A DNA stretch of 64,000 nucleotides from contig NZ_JAYGHW010000002.1 in assembly GCF_034932185.1 (NCBI RefSeq), forward strand, positions 1 through 64,000, in the 5' to 3' direction. A program made the translations under genes and the position numbers. The notes beneath the pieces are model-generated. The model was not told the DNA's origin. It was given only the letters and a program-made list of their open reading frames with translations, and did not search any database. Origin of the DNA: Spirulina sp034932185 (lineage in GTDB: Bacteria; Cyanobacteriota; Cyanobacteriia; Cyanobacteriales; Spirulinaceae). Each line of letters opens with the position of its first letter. Within the stretch, counting starts at the first letter, position 1. Below are positions 49,434 to 57,936 of this stretch, in pieces.

Positions 49434-50381
49434 CTAACCCTTGGCGAGGAGTGATAACAGCAAACATTCCCACAGTAAGCGGGGTTGGCCGTAACCCAAG
49501 AGAGCGCGGCGGGCCTGTTCAAAGGCTTGCAAACGCTCAGAGTCGCGCCGCCGTTGCCAATCCTCCTGTTGCCAATAATTCAAGAGCCACAGTTGCGCCT
49601 CCGGTTCGAGGTCGGTGGCGATCGCCTTGGCTTGGAGCAGGGCTTGTTTAGGCGTTTGGGGGGGGTCTTGGCTAAGGGCCAAAAGCGGGGCGGGGATGGT
49701 TTGCCGCTGCGCCCAAGTTTCCAGGGCCGCCCCTGGACTGCCTTGGGCGAGATTGAGCAGCGTCGGTTCTTGGGTGATTTCCGGTTGGAGAGGCGTTAAG
49801 ACCGTGATTAAATCCCCCTGGGAGAGGCGATAAAAGGGGATGCGCTGACAGCGGGAGACGAGGGTAGGGAGGAGATGCTCCGGGCTGGGGGCAATCAGGA
49901 TCAGCGTTGCCCGTCCCGGTTCCTCCAAAGTTTTCAACAGCGCATTAGCCGCCCCTTCGGCCATCGTTTCCGCCCCTTCTAGAACAATCACCGATCGCAC
50001 CGCCTCCAGGGGGGGACGGGCTAAAAATTCCGTGATTTCGCGAATTTGCTCAATGCGAATTTGCGGCGGTGTTTTCCGTTTTAAACCGGCGGCTTCTGCT
50101 TCTTGAGCGGTGAAGCGTTTGTTTTGCTGTTGGTAGGTGGGTTCCACCCAGAAAAAATCAGGGTGGTTGCGGGCGGTGACTTTGTGAATAATTTGGGGAT
50201 GGTGTTGGGGGGGTTGGTGTTGGCAGAGGAGTTGAGCGCTGAAAATGCGGGCCGCGATGCCCCGGCCCACCCCAGGGGGGCCGGCAAAAAGGTAGGCGGG
50301 AGCGAGGCGATCGCGCCTTAAGGCCGCCTCTAAGAGGGCGATCGCCGCCCCCTGACCCCTCAACCCCTCAAACCCAGCCAT
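49434..50381 (-). CDS. holB: DNA polymerase III delta' subunit
   Basis: A clamp-loader subunit of 315 residues from the ATG at 50381 (MAGFEGLRGQGAAI); that ATG overlaps the stop of the upstream amidase gene as TAATG, so translation is probably coupled. AAA+ features: AYLFAGPPGVGRGIAARIF, where Lys of the P-loop is Arg (delta' does not need ATP), VIVLEGAETMAEGAANALLK, and LEEPGRATLILI. The zinc-binding Cys cluster of DnaX/delta' is not evident. It loads the sliding clamp at the replication fork with DnaX and delta. Confidence 0.85.
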   Translation of the reverse strand: MAGFEGLRGQGAAIALLEAALRRDRLAPAYLFAGPPGVGRGIAARIFSAQLLCQHQPPQHHPQIIHKVTARNHPDFFWVEPTYQQQNKRFTAQEAEAAGLKRKTPPQIRIEQIREITEFLARPPLEAVRSVIVLEGAETMAEGAANALLKTLEEPGRATLILIAPSPEHLLPTLVSRCQRIPFYRLSQGDLITVLTPLQPEITQEPTLLNLAQGSPGAALETWAQRQTIPAPLLALSQDPPQTPKQALLQAKAIATDLEPEAQLWLLNYWQQEDWQRRRDSERLQAFEQARRALLGYGQPRLLWECLLLSLLAKG

Positions 50382-52060
50382 TACCAACGAGCGCGGTAGG
50401 GCCGAATATCCAAATGGAGCAGATTGGGATAATGGGTATAGGTTCCCATCCCCCCCGGCCAATCCTGAAGCCGCGCCGCCATCTGCCGCCCCGTCATCCC
50501 AGAACGCAACAGATCCACTGCTTCCCCGGTGAGGTGGCGGGAGTTCCGCGCCCCCCCAGCCCGACTATTCCAGGGTTCAGGGCGATACCAACTGGTAACA
50601 GTCATCGGGAAACCCCCCAAGCGGGCCCGCACCTCCTGAAGCCGTTGGGCAAGGGCGATAATATTATCCACATGGGATTTAAAGCGGGGAATGCGTTGGC
50701 CATTGTGGAGGGCTTCCCGCCAGGTGAAATTACCATTGGGAATAATCGGGTTGCTGAGGAAAAACGTGCTCGTATAGCCAGGGAGGTTAAAAGCATCGGC
50801 ACGGGTCTCAACTTGGGGCGCTTCTTCCACAGCGGTTTCGACAATTAACGGTTCCCCCCCTTCCCAAATTTCCACATGATCACTAAAGGCGTACCAGGTG
50901 TTAAAGCCTTTAAACGTCACATTGTTAAAGGCAGCGCGGACATGGTTGCCTTCTTCTGACCAACTGTGGAGGGGAATTTCTTCCCCCTGCTTAATTTCGT
51001 GTTTGAGGTTGGGGTCGGTGATTTGGTTACTATCGAGGGTGCTTTGCTTGAGAACGGTATCCCGGATAATTTTTAAGGAAAGGGCGGGGATGGGTTGACC
51101 CATGAGTAGGCCCCAGGTTTGGGGGCCAACAATGCCATCAACGCTGACATTTTGCTGCCGTTGGAAGTTGCGAACGACTTCATTGAGGCGATCGTCATAA
51201 ACCCCCGTCACCGTCACCCCAAGGCGATATTCCAAATACCGCACCGCTGATCCTTCGGCATGGTTGGGGCGCAGTACGGGTTGGGAGATGATTTCATCCA
51301 GGGCTTTCCAGGTCAGGGAAACGGGTTGCCCAGTGGCGTTAATTCCCATCAGTTGGTGAAAGCGCTGGGTGGCGGATTGGGTCGCCGCGCCAGTGATGCC
51401 GTCTTCGGTTAAGGGGCGATTATTGCTGTCGGGGATTTGCAGTTTATTGAGGGACTGTTGCAGTTTGAGGACTTGATTATCCCGGCCCCCTGTTGCTGTG
51501 CCTGTACCTGTGGTTGTGCCTGTGGTCGGGGCTGGTGTGGTGGGGGGGAGGCGACCGGCAAGGCCGCGGACAATGGCATTCACCATATCCTCGGTGTTGT
51601 AGAGCTTCATGTCTCGCTCAGAGTCAATGAAGCAGCATTCCACCAAAATGGCGGGCATATTCGTGCTGCGTAACACAAAGAGGTGAGAGCCGTTTTTAAT
51701 CTGCCGGTTGGCGAAGCCGAGGGCGATGATGTTGTTGAGGATGGGTTGGGCGATGCGGCGGCCGGCATCGCTGATGGCGAAAATTTCTGTGCCGTGGGCG
51801 TTGCCGTTGAAGGCGTTGAAGTGAAGAGAGATGAGCACATCAACGTTGTTGGCATTGGCGGTGTTGACGCGCTTGCGGAGGGAGTCCATGACGCTGGTGG
51901 CACTGGTGGGCGTACAGTTCACGGCTTCATGACCGAGGGCCCGCAATTTGTTGATCACCTGGGTTCCGACTTCGCGAGTCAGACGGTCTTCGCTGCCATA
52001 GCGGGAGGATGCGCCAACGTCAGGGGGGGCGTTATGTCCCATATCAATGCCATATTTCAT
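50381..52060 (-). CDS. Two-enzyme peptidoglycan hydrolase: Ami_3 amidase and M15 peptidase
   Basis: A 559-residue protein. Residues 1-175: zinc-dependent N-acetylmuramoyl-L-alanine amidase (GIDMGHNAPP, SLHFNAFNG, AILVECCFIDSERD). Then a Thr/Gly linker (180-195), two peptidoglycan-binding domains (QVLKLQQSLNKLQIPDSNN...GAATQSATQRFHQ; VTVTGVYDDRLNEVVRNFQR...VDGIVGPQTW) and a small beta domain (about 335-410). Residues 430-559: M15-type D,D-peptidase with SRHLTGEAVDLLRSG and LLHLDIRPYRA. No signal peptide, so export or release by lysis is unexplained. Overlaps holB (TAATG). Confidence 0.85.
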   Translation of the reverse strand: MKYGIDMGHNAPPDVGASSRYGSEDRLTREVGTQVINKLRALGHEAVNCTPTSATSVMDSLRKRVNTANANNVDVLISLHFNAFNGNAHGTEIFAISDAGRRIAQPILNNIIALGFANRQIKNGSHLFVLRSTNMPAILVECCFIDSERDMKLYNTEDMVNAIVRGLAGRLPPTTPAPTTGTTTGTGTATGGRDNQVLKLQQSLNKLQIPDSNNRPLTEDGITGAATQSATQRFHQLMGINATGQPVSLTWKALDEIISQPVLRPNHAEGSAVRYLEYRLGVTVTGVYDDRLNEVVRNFQRQQNVSVDGIVGPQTWGLLMGQPIPALSLKIIRDTVLKQSTLDSNQITDPNLKHEIKQGEEIPLHSWSEEGNHVRAAFNNVTFKGFNTWYAFSDHVEIWEGGEPLIVETAVEEAPQVETRADAFNLPGYTSTFFLSNPIIPNGNFTWREALHNGQRIPRFKSHVDNIIALAQRLQEVRARLGGFPMTVTSWYRPEPWNSRAGGARNSRHLTGEAVDLLRSGMTGRQMAARLQDWPGGMGTYTHYPNLLHLDIRPYRARW

Positions 52061-52204
52061 CGGAAAACTCCTTTAAAAATCCGCTAGAAGGGTTGAGGGG
52101 CGATCGCCTCTAACCCAGGGCAATTCCACCCCTCACCATACTAGAGGGAGCAACGCCATGATCGATCAAAATCCGCCCATGGGGCGAGGGAAATATAGCG
52201 ATCG

Positions 52205-52579
52205 CTACCAACTCAAGGCTTCCACAATCAAGTCCCCCAATTTTACCGGATCAAAGGGTTTGGTTAGCACCGCTTTCACCCCCAATTCAGCGTAGCGGCG
52301 CTGCTCGGCGGCCTGAACTTTCGCTGTTAAAAAAATGACGGGAATAGCTTGAGTGCGGGGATCTTCCTGCAATAAAGCCCAGGTAGCTGGGCCATCGAGA
52401 TCCGGCATCATCACATCCAGCAAAATGGCATCGGGGCATTGCTCCCGCGCTAACGCCAAGCCTGCCACCCCCGATGCTGCCGTTAGCACTTGCCAATCGT
52501 GATTAATTTCTAAACTTAACTGGGCAACAGCGCGGATGTCGGCTTCATCATCAATAATTAAAATCGTTCGATTTCCCAT
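52205..52579 (-). CDS. Single-domain response regulator
   Basis: A 124-residue CheY-like receiver. ILIIDDEADIR provides the acidic pocket, AILLDVMMPDLDGPATW the phosphoacceptor Asp, IFLTAKVQ the Thr switch region and VLTKPFDP the conserved Lys. No output domain, so it acts through protein contacts. About 85 nt downstream of the degenerate receiver gene on the same strand; no kinase adjoins it. Confidence 0.9.
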   Translation of the reverse strand: MGNRTILIIDDEADIRAVAQLSLEINHDWQVLTAASGVAGLALAREQCPDAILLDVMMPDLDGPATWALLQEDPRTQAIPVIFLTAKVQAAEQRRYAELGVKAVLTKPFDPVKLGDLIVEALSW

Positions 52580-52663
52580 GGCATTTGCTCACAACAGCCC
52601 CAAGCATAGAATTGTACCAAGTCTGGCCAAATTCCTTGCAGGTCTGAGGGTAGACCGATGGGA

Positions 52664-53122
52664 TTAGTCTAACCATTGGGACAACAGGGCCACCAGTTGA
52701 TCACAGTCAAAGGGTTTAGCAATAATCCCATCAATCCCACAGTCTAGCAAGTGCTGGCGATCGCTCGGTCGCACCCGATCCACCATCACCACCCAATGAA
52801 TATTCTGGCTAGCCACCAGTTGCTGAAAAGGCCGCAGGTAATGGGAGCGGGGAACCGCCCCTAAGGGGAGGTTCAACAGCAATACCCGAGGGCTAAGGCT
52901 AAAGGCGAGTTTGGCCCCCGCAGCGTAGGAATGAGTCGCCGTAACAGACCAAGGGGTCGTCACCTCCAAACTGGTTTGCACAATCTGCCGAATATCCGGC
53001 TCTGGATCGACAATCAGAATATCGCAACGGTCGGGATGGTGTGGGCGCGTCGTGGGGGCTAACAGAGCAGGGGTTGGGTTAAGGCGGGAGGATGAGTCAA
53101 TTGGTGCAATGGCTAAACACAT
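52664..53122 (-). CDS. Degenerate receiver protein without phosphoacceptor Asp
   Basis: A 152-residue protein with a receiver fold after a ~33-residue proline-rich leader. DILIVDPEPDIRQIV gives one acidic pocket residue, but the phosphoacceptor strand reads RVLLLNLPLGA with Asn where Asp is expected. The Lys region GIIAKPFDCDQL is kept. Such pseudo-receivers cannot be phosphorylated in the usual way and often act by binding. It lies just upstream of an intact receiver on the same strand, so the two may form a functional pair. Confidence 0.78.
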   Translation of the reverse strand: MCLAIAPIDSSSRLNPTPALLAPTTRPHHPDRCDILIVDPEPDIRQIVQTSLEVTTPWSVTATHSYAAGAKLAFSLSPRVLLLNLPLGAVPRSHYLRPFQQLVASQNIHWVVMVDRVRPSDRQHLLDCGIDGIIAKPFDCDQLVALLSQWLD

Positions 53123-53229
53123 GAATCAGATGGCACTCCCCTAGGATAGATCGCAATGATAATTCGATACTCCGGTGCTGGCCCTACAATAAAGCCACAG
53201 TTGTGAAAAAGTTGTGAAAAAGGCGTGAA

Positions 53230-53637
53230 ATGATGGCTGCCCCCCCCGAGGATCATCGGATTTTGAGCCAAAAGGTGGCCACGGGACTGTTAATGTGGTT
53301 GTTTTTTGGCATTTCCCTGACCTATTTGGGGTATCCGCTCCTGCTCAATTTAATTGTGGGAGCCGTATCCGGTGGAGCCAGTATTTGGATTATCAGTTGG
53401 TGGCACAATGGGGATCTCACCAGTCCAGAACTGCTCGATGAGGGCGATCGCCGCGTGATCCGCCCGATTAGCGATGGGCAGCCCTCCCGCCGTCGTGCTC
53501 ACGCCCCGGATATTGAAACAGCCCAGCAGTTACGGATGATTGCGGAGGAGAAACGGCGACAAAATGCCCAGCGGCCAAGGCATAGTCTCTTCGCGATGCC
53601 CTCTCTATTTCGGCGATCGCGCTCCCCCCGCCGTTAG
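53230..53637 (+). CDS. Small membrane protein, uncharacterised
   Basis: A 135-residue protein with two adjacent hydrophobic segments (LLMWLFFGISLTYLGYPLL and LIVGAVSGGASIWIISWW, about residues 20-60) and a long, basic cytosolic tail (RRRAHAPDIETAQQ..., LFRRSRSPRR). No family recognised. Two ATG codons in a row at 53230. Divergent from the receiver genes. Confidence 0.6.
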   Translation: MMAAPPEDHRILSQKVATGLLMWLFFGISLTYLGYPLLLNLIVGAVSGGASIWIISWWHNGDLTSPELLDEGDRRVIRPISDGQPSRRRAHAPDIETAQQLRMIAEEKRRQNAQRPRHSLFAMPSLFRRSRSPRR

Positions 53638-53721
53638 GGGCCGTCCCTAAACTTCCTACAATGGAGGAAGGTCGGGCCCATGTCCCCGATCTCACTGATC
53701 ACAAACACGCTTTTGCAAGCC

Positions 53722-54657
53722 ATGAAAAGACTTAAACCCCTGTTGAAAACCCTCTTGATGTTGGGTCTGGTGTTCCTCCTCAGTTTTGGCCCGGGGAATG
53801 ATGCCCTCGCGGCCCGCAGTGGTGGCCGCATGGGGGGAGGCTCCTTCCGTGCTCCGAGCCGCTCCCTCCCCAGTCGCTCCGCTCCCGCTACTCGTCCCGG
53901 TGGCTACGGCTATGGCGGTGGAGGCTTTGGTTTTCCGTTTTTAATTCCTTTCTTTGGCTTTGGCGGCGGCTTTGGCGGCCTGTTTACCCTCTTAATTGGC
54001 TTTACGATCCTCAATTTTGTGATCAATGCCTTCCGTAAAAATGGTTTTGGGGAGAGTGAGGATCAAACCACTGATCCGACGGTGACGGTGGCTCAGGTTC
54101 AAGTGGGTTTGCTGGCTCAAGCCCAGGAACTCAAGGCAGATCTGGCGGAATTGGCCCGCACCGCTGACACCGGAACCAGTAGTGGCCGCGCTCAACTCCT
54201 CCAAGCCACCGGCCTAGCGTTGCTCCGCCATCCTGATTACTGGGTTTATGGCGCAACCCGGAGCCAAACCACCCCCTTGAGTGCCGCAGAATCGCAATTC
54301 AACCAATTGGCCCTAACCGAGCGGAGTAAGTTCACCGCTGAGACCCTTTCCAATGTTGATCGCCAACTCCAACAGTTGGAACTGAAAGCCCAGGCCAAGA
54401 ACGATTCCTTAGCCCAACAAGTCCGAGCCGAAGTAGGGGAATATCTCGTCGTGACACTGATTGTCGGCATTGAAGGGAAACTGGAACTGCCGAAGGTGCA
54501 GGATGCTCCGAGCTTAAAAGCGGCGGTTCAGCAGATTAGTGGCATCGGGGGCGATCGCCTCCTGGCGGTAGAAATCCTCTGGACACCCCAAGCCGCCGAG
54601 GACACCCTCACCACCGAGGATATTCTCGCCCATTACCCCGACCTGAGCTTGGTTTAA
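53722..54657 (+). CDS. DUF1517 membrane-associated protein
   Basis: A protein of 311 residues from the ATG at 53722 (MKRLKPLLKTLLMLGLVFLL) with a Sec signal ending near DALAARSGG. After the signal comes a Ser/Arg/Gly-rich low-complexity part (GGRMGGGSFRAPSRSLPSRS; GYGYGGGGFGFPFL), one membrane segment (GGLFTLLIGFTILNFVINAF) and a soluble C-terminal domain (LGLLAQAQELKADL-like, LATGLALLRHPDYWVYG-type). This matches DUF1517, common in cyanobacteria and plastids, function unknown. Its stop touches the end of the convergent M16 gene. Confidence 0.8.
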   Translation: MKRLKPLLKTLLMLGLVFLLSFGPGNDALAARSGGRMGGGSFRAPSRSLPSRSAPATRPGGYGYGGGGFGFPFLIPFFGFGGGFGGLFTLLIGFTILNFVINAFRKNGFGESEDQTTDPTVTVAQVQVGLLAQAQELKADLAELARTADTGTSSGRAQLLQATGLALLRHPDYWVYGATRSQTTPLSAAESQFNQLALTERSKFTAETLSNVDRQLQQLELKAQAKNDSLAQQVRAEVGEYLVVTLIVGIEGKLELPKVQDAPSLKAAVQQISGIGGDRLLAVEILWTPQAAEDTLTTEDILAHYPDLSLV

Positions 54658-55916
54658 AGGGCTAAGGGTTCTCGGGCCGGTTCTGGCCCGACAATCGTAA
54701 TGTAAGGAGTTTGAAAATACCGTTGGGCAGCGGCTTGAATCTGATCCGGCGTGATCTGATTCACCGCTGCTTGAAATTTCTGATCAAACTCAATGCCCAG
54801 ATCGATGATTGTATACCAACCAAAGAGTTGGGCCAGATCGGCGTTGGTTTGCTTGCCCAAAGCATACTGCCCCAGCAGTTTGTTTTTCGAGGCTTGCAAT
54901 TCCGTTTCCGTAAGGGAAACCTGACAGAGCCGCTCAATCTCCGCCACCAAGCCCTCAAAACCCACCTGGGCATTTTCTGGGGCTGTGCCAATGTAGGCCA
55001 CAAATTGCGATGCACTAAAGCGGGTGGGGTAAAAGGCGGAAACATCGTAGGCCAGACCCCGCTTTTCCCGCAACTCGACAAAGAGACGACTGGAGAGGCC
55101 ACTGCCCAGGTAGGTATTGATCACCTTCAGGGCAATATAGTCCGGCAAATTGTGGACAGCGGGGGCGGGATAACCCACCATGACGATCGCCTGTTGTGTG
55201 GCTTGGTCAATGGTGTGGGTACTGGGGGGAGGCAACGGCGGCAGTGGGGGGGCAATGGGCAAGGGGGCATCGGGAATGGCCCAATCTCCAAAGACGGCGG
55301 TAATTTGGGCGATCGCCGTCTCGGACTCAATCCGCCCCGAAAGGCTAATCACCAAATTATCCGGGCGAAAATAGGTACGGTGATAGCGATGTAAATCCGC
55401 CGCCGTCAAACGGCTGAGGGTTTCTGGGGTTCCCAATATCGAAAACCCGTAGGGATGATCGCCATACATGGCCTGACGCAGTTGTTGAAAAGCAACACTA
55501 AAGGGGCGTTCACTTTGGGCGCGGATATTTTGGAGCGTCAATTGCTGCTCCAATTGCACTTCTGCGGCGGGAAAACTGGGCGATCGCAGAATCTCCCCCG
55601 CAAGACGCAAAATTTCGGGAAAATCCCCTGTGACGGTTTTCAAGCCCAGGGTAAAATAATCCGCCGTGGCATCAGTGCCTAAATTTGCCCCCACGGATTC
55701 GACGCGATCGGCAATAACTGCGGAGCTAAGGCTTTGGGTGCCTTTAGTCATCACCATCGCCAACAGATGGGAAATCCCCACTTGGTGCGGGGCTTCCCAG
55801 CGGCCGCCCGCCCGGAAAAAACAGCGAGCGGCGATTAAATCGGCGGCTTGATTATCAACGGTGATCACGGTGATCCCGTTCTCTAAACGGGTCAGACTGA
55901 TGGGTTGGGCAGACAT
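54654..55916 (-). CDS. M16-family peptidase subunit, catalytically incomplete
   Basis: A 420-residue M16 protein. The usual zinc motif HXXEH is replaced at the expected place by ISHLLAMVMTKGTQ, with no Glu or second His, so it should not cut peptides. The R/Y pair in the second half is kept (SSRLFVELREKRGLAYDV). M16B enzymes often work as a heterodimer of an HXXEH subunit and an R/Y subunit; the upstream gene supplies the first. Start 21 nt after the stop of that gene; one operon. Confidence 0.85.
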   Translation of the reverse strand: MSAQPISLTRLENGITVITVDNQAADLIAARCFFRAGGRWEAPHQVGISHLLAMVMTKGTQSLSSAVIADRVESVGANLGTDATADYFTLGLKTVTGDFPEILRLAGEILRSPSFPAAEVQLEQQLTLQNIRAQSERPFSVAFQQLRQAMYGDHPYGFSILGTPETLSRLTAADLHRYHRTYFRPDNLVISLSGRIESETAIAQITAVFGDWAIPDAPLPIAPPLPPLPPPSTHTIDQATQQAIVMVGYPAPAVHNLPDYIALKVINTYLGSGLSSRLFVELREKRGLAYDVSAFYPTRFSASQFVAYIGTAPENAQVGFEGLVAEIERLCQVSLTETELQASKNKLLGQYALGKQTNADLAQLFGWYTIIDLGIEFDQKFQAAVNQITPDQIQAAAQRYFQTPYITIVGPEPAREPLAL

Positions 55917-55936
55917 GGTGTGGCGAGCAAAAAAGG

Positions 55937-57211
55937 TTAAAGGGAGCGCATCACCGTAACGGCATAGCAGTCCGGAGTGAGATAGTCTTGGGCGATCTGT
56001 TGGAGAATTTCTGGGGTCATCTGTTGGATCCGGGTGGGGTATGTCACCGCCAGTTCCGCTTGAGCAATGGTGTTGTAATAGCCGTAGAGGCCCGCCAATT
56101 GGGCCGGCGTTTCCGTAGAAAAAGCATAGTCATTGCACAGCAGCCGTTGCACACGATTTAACTCCGTTGATGTAATCGGCTCCCTTTGTAGCTGGGTCAG
56201 GTGGTTTTGCAGCGCGGCCTCCACCACTGGTAAGGCATCAGCTTCTAACCAAGCATTGATCGTCAGTAAACTGGCGGTTTTTTGGAGGGAAAATTCACAA
56301 CCAATATCCCAAACCTGTTGCTGCTCTTCCCGCAAATCCCGCACCAGCCGCGAAGACCGCCCCCCCGCCAGAATCACCGATAACATATCTAAACCAATGC
56401 CCACATCCATTAAATCGACACCAGGGCCCGTCCAAGCCAGCATCAGCCGCGCCTGTTCAAGGCGGGGCAACCGCAGTTCCGTGCGGGTAATTTCCCTCAG
56501 TTGGGGTTTGGGGTCGGCCATGACAGGGGGACATTCGGAGCGGACGGCAAAATGACAAAAGGCCTCACTCACCAACGCCATCACCCCCTCCCGCTCCATA
56601 CCTCCCACGACGACGACGGTCATGTTTTCCGGTTGATAATGGGTGCGATGGAAACAGCGCATCTGATTGGGCGATCGCTGCCGCACCTGCTCCGCCGTCC
56701 CTAAAATCGAGCGCCCATAGGGAGATTGACCATAAATCGTCTCACAGAGGGCCTGAAACCCCAGCCAATCGGGATCATCATAGCAACCGTGGATCTCTTC
56801 AATCACCACATCCATCTCCCGGCCAAATTCTTCATCGGGAATGGCCGCATGGAGCAAGATATCTGCAAAGTAGGGGAGGGTTTGGGGGAGATATTCCGCT
56901 GCGGTGGTGATGAAAAAGTGGGCATAGTCGTGGCTGGTGGCCGCATTCGTCCCCCCGCCACTGGTTTCAATAATCCAATCAAATTCTCCGGGGCGGACTT
57001 CCTCACTGCCCTTAAAAATCATGTGCTCTAAAAAATGAGCCATGCCGTGCCAATCCTGGGGTTCGGCATTGGCTCCCGCCTTCACCCACACATCCACCGC
57101 GACGACAGGGGTTGCAGGTAAGTATTGATGAATCAGCGTTAAACCATTACTGAGACGAATGGCTTCCGCAGGAAAAAGGGGCGCTTTGCACAGGTTGGAG
57201 AGTTGTTGCAA
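55937..57211 (-). CDS. M16-family zinc metallopeptidase, active subunit
   Basis: A 424-residue M16 peptidase with the intact inverted zinc motif in GMAHFLEHMIFKGSEE (HFLEH) and the downstream Glu in VVIEEIHGCYDDPDWLG. The second half has the SSRLVRDLREEQQQVW segment. Family members degrade peptides and processing fragments. It is the first gene of a two-gene unit with the HXXEH-less partner. Confidence 0.88.
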   Translation of the reverse strand: MQQLSNLCKAPLFPAEAIRLSNGLTLIHQYLPATPVVAVDVWVKAGANAEPQDWHGMAHFLEHMIFKGSEEVRPGEFDWIIETSGGGTNAATSHDYAHFFITTAAEYLPQTLPYFADILLHAAIPDEEFGREMDVVIEEIHGCYDDPDWLGFQALCETIYGQSPYGRSILGTAEQVRQRSPNQMRCFHRTHYQPENMTVVVVGGMEREGVMALVSEAFCHFAVRSECPPVMADPKPQLREITRTELRLPRLEQARLMLAWTGPGVDLMDVGIGLDMLSVILAGGRSSRLVRDLREEQQQVWDIGCEFSLQKTASLLTINAWLEADALPVVEAALQNHLTQLQREPITSTELNRVQRLLCNDYAFSTETPAQLAGLYGYYNTIAQAELAVTYPTRIQQMTPEILQQIAQDYLTPDCYAVTVMRSL

Positions 57212-57498
57212 TGGATTTATGGATCGATAAAGTGAGGGGAGCTTATCTTAATCAGTGTAGCGGCGGGAATGATCCCCGTTTGATCGATCTGATACAAAAT
57301 GCCCGAATTCGTGAGGAATATCACCCAGGCTTCATTGCCGGGATCACTGATGGAGCGTAATTTTCATCAATCTTGGTCTGTAACCGTCGTCAATGGGGGA
57401 ACCTACCAAACTCACAGCGATCGCCTCAGACAAATCACCCCGATTCTGTCATAAACACAGGAGGATAGAGTTAAGCAATCCATGGAGGTCTGCAAGCC
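57212..57498. other. Intergenic region upstream of the M16 pair
   Basis: About 290 bp. On the minus strand, 57217-57363 reads as a 48-codon stretch without a start (ISDPGNEAWVIFLTNSGILY), possibly a gene remnant. Contains one HIP1-like GCGATCGCC. It should also hold the promoters of the M16 operon and of the small gene at 57499. Confidence 0.4.
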
Positions 57499-57705
57499 AT
57501 GACCCCGATCGAACTCGTTCCCGGTGCAATTTATGAAATTCTCGCCTCTGTCGCCGAAACAGGGGTCTTAACCCTTGGCGATCGCTATGGTCTGATGGCA
57601 GCGGTTTTAGATGAAACGTTAGCCCCCGAAGAGCGCCGCACCGTTGATCGGATTTTGCGGGCTGTGCTCCGGGGCCGGATCCGCATCACTCAGTCTTTTG
57701 GCTGA
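57499..57705 (+). CDS. Small conserved-looking protein, unknown function
   Basis: A 68-residue soluble protein (MTPIELVPGAIYEILASVAE; LGDRYGLMAAVLDETLAPEE; RRTVDRILRAVLRGRIRITQ). Good codon pattern and an adjacent upstream GGAGG-type sequence support expression. No family recognised. The candidate small RNA follows about 80 nt downstream. Confidence 0.6.
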   Translation: MTPIELVPGAIYEILASVAETGVLTLGDRYGLMAAVLDETLAPEERRTVDRILRAVLRGRIRITQSFG

Positions 57706-57787
57706 AGGATGCCCCGCTTTCGACGGATTTATCAAAAATCGATCTCAAATCCCTTGACAAATCTCAATTAAACGTTACTCTATTACT

Positions 57788-57860
57788 TGAGTGTGAGGAG
57801 TAAAGTTGAATAAGCACTTGGGGTCGAAACAAGGCAAGACTCCCAAGTGCTTTATCTTTT
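57788..57860 (+). ncRNA. Candidate small RNA with a Yfr1-complementary site
   Basis: Promoter TTGACA (57754-57759) with TACTCT (57776-57781) at 16 nt, then a single-stranded 5' part holding GTGTGAGGAGT (57791-57801), and a hairpin AAGCACTTGGG (57812-57822) with CCCAAGTGCTT (57842-57852) followed by tatctttt. The 11-mer is the exact reverse complement of ACUCCUCACAC, the conserved unpaired motif of the cyanobacterial small RNA Yfr1 (from memory). The same 11-mer also contains a Shine-Dalgarno-like GAGGAG; a TTG-started frame from 57805 is possible but shows no family features. Confidence 0.5.
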
Positions 57861-57881
57861 CTAGGTTTTTTGACCACAACA

Positions 57882-57916
57882 CCAACCCCCTTCCCATTGG
57901 AGGGGGGTTGGTTTTT
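57882..57916 (+). terminator. Intrinsic terminator
   Basis: CCAACCCCC (57882-57890) pairs with GGGGGTTGG (57903-57911) and is followed by five T. Strong stem; it also stands at the 3' end of the convergent CBS-CP12 gene. Confidence 0.75.
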
Positions 57917-57936
57917 GCCGCAGATCAATCGTCAAA

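Noticed and set aside
57780..57852. Yfr1 itself on the minus strand
   Set aside because: The minus strand holds ACTCCTCACAC after a hairpin, but no terminator stem with a T-run follows it, whereas the plus strand has both promoter and terminator.
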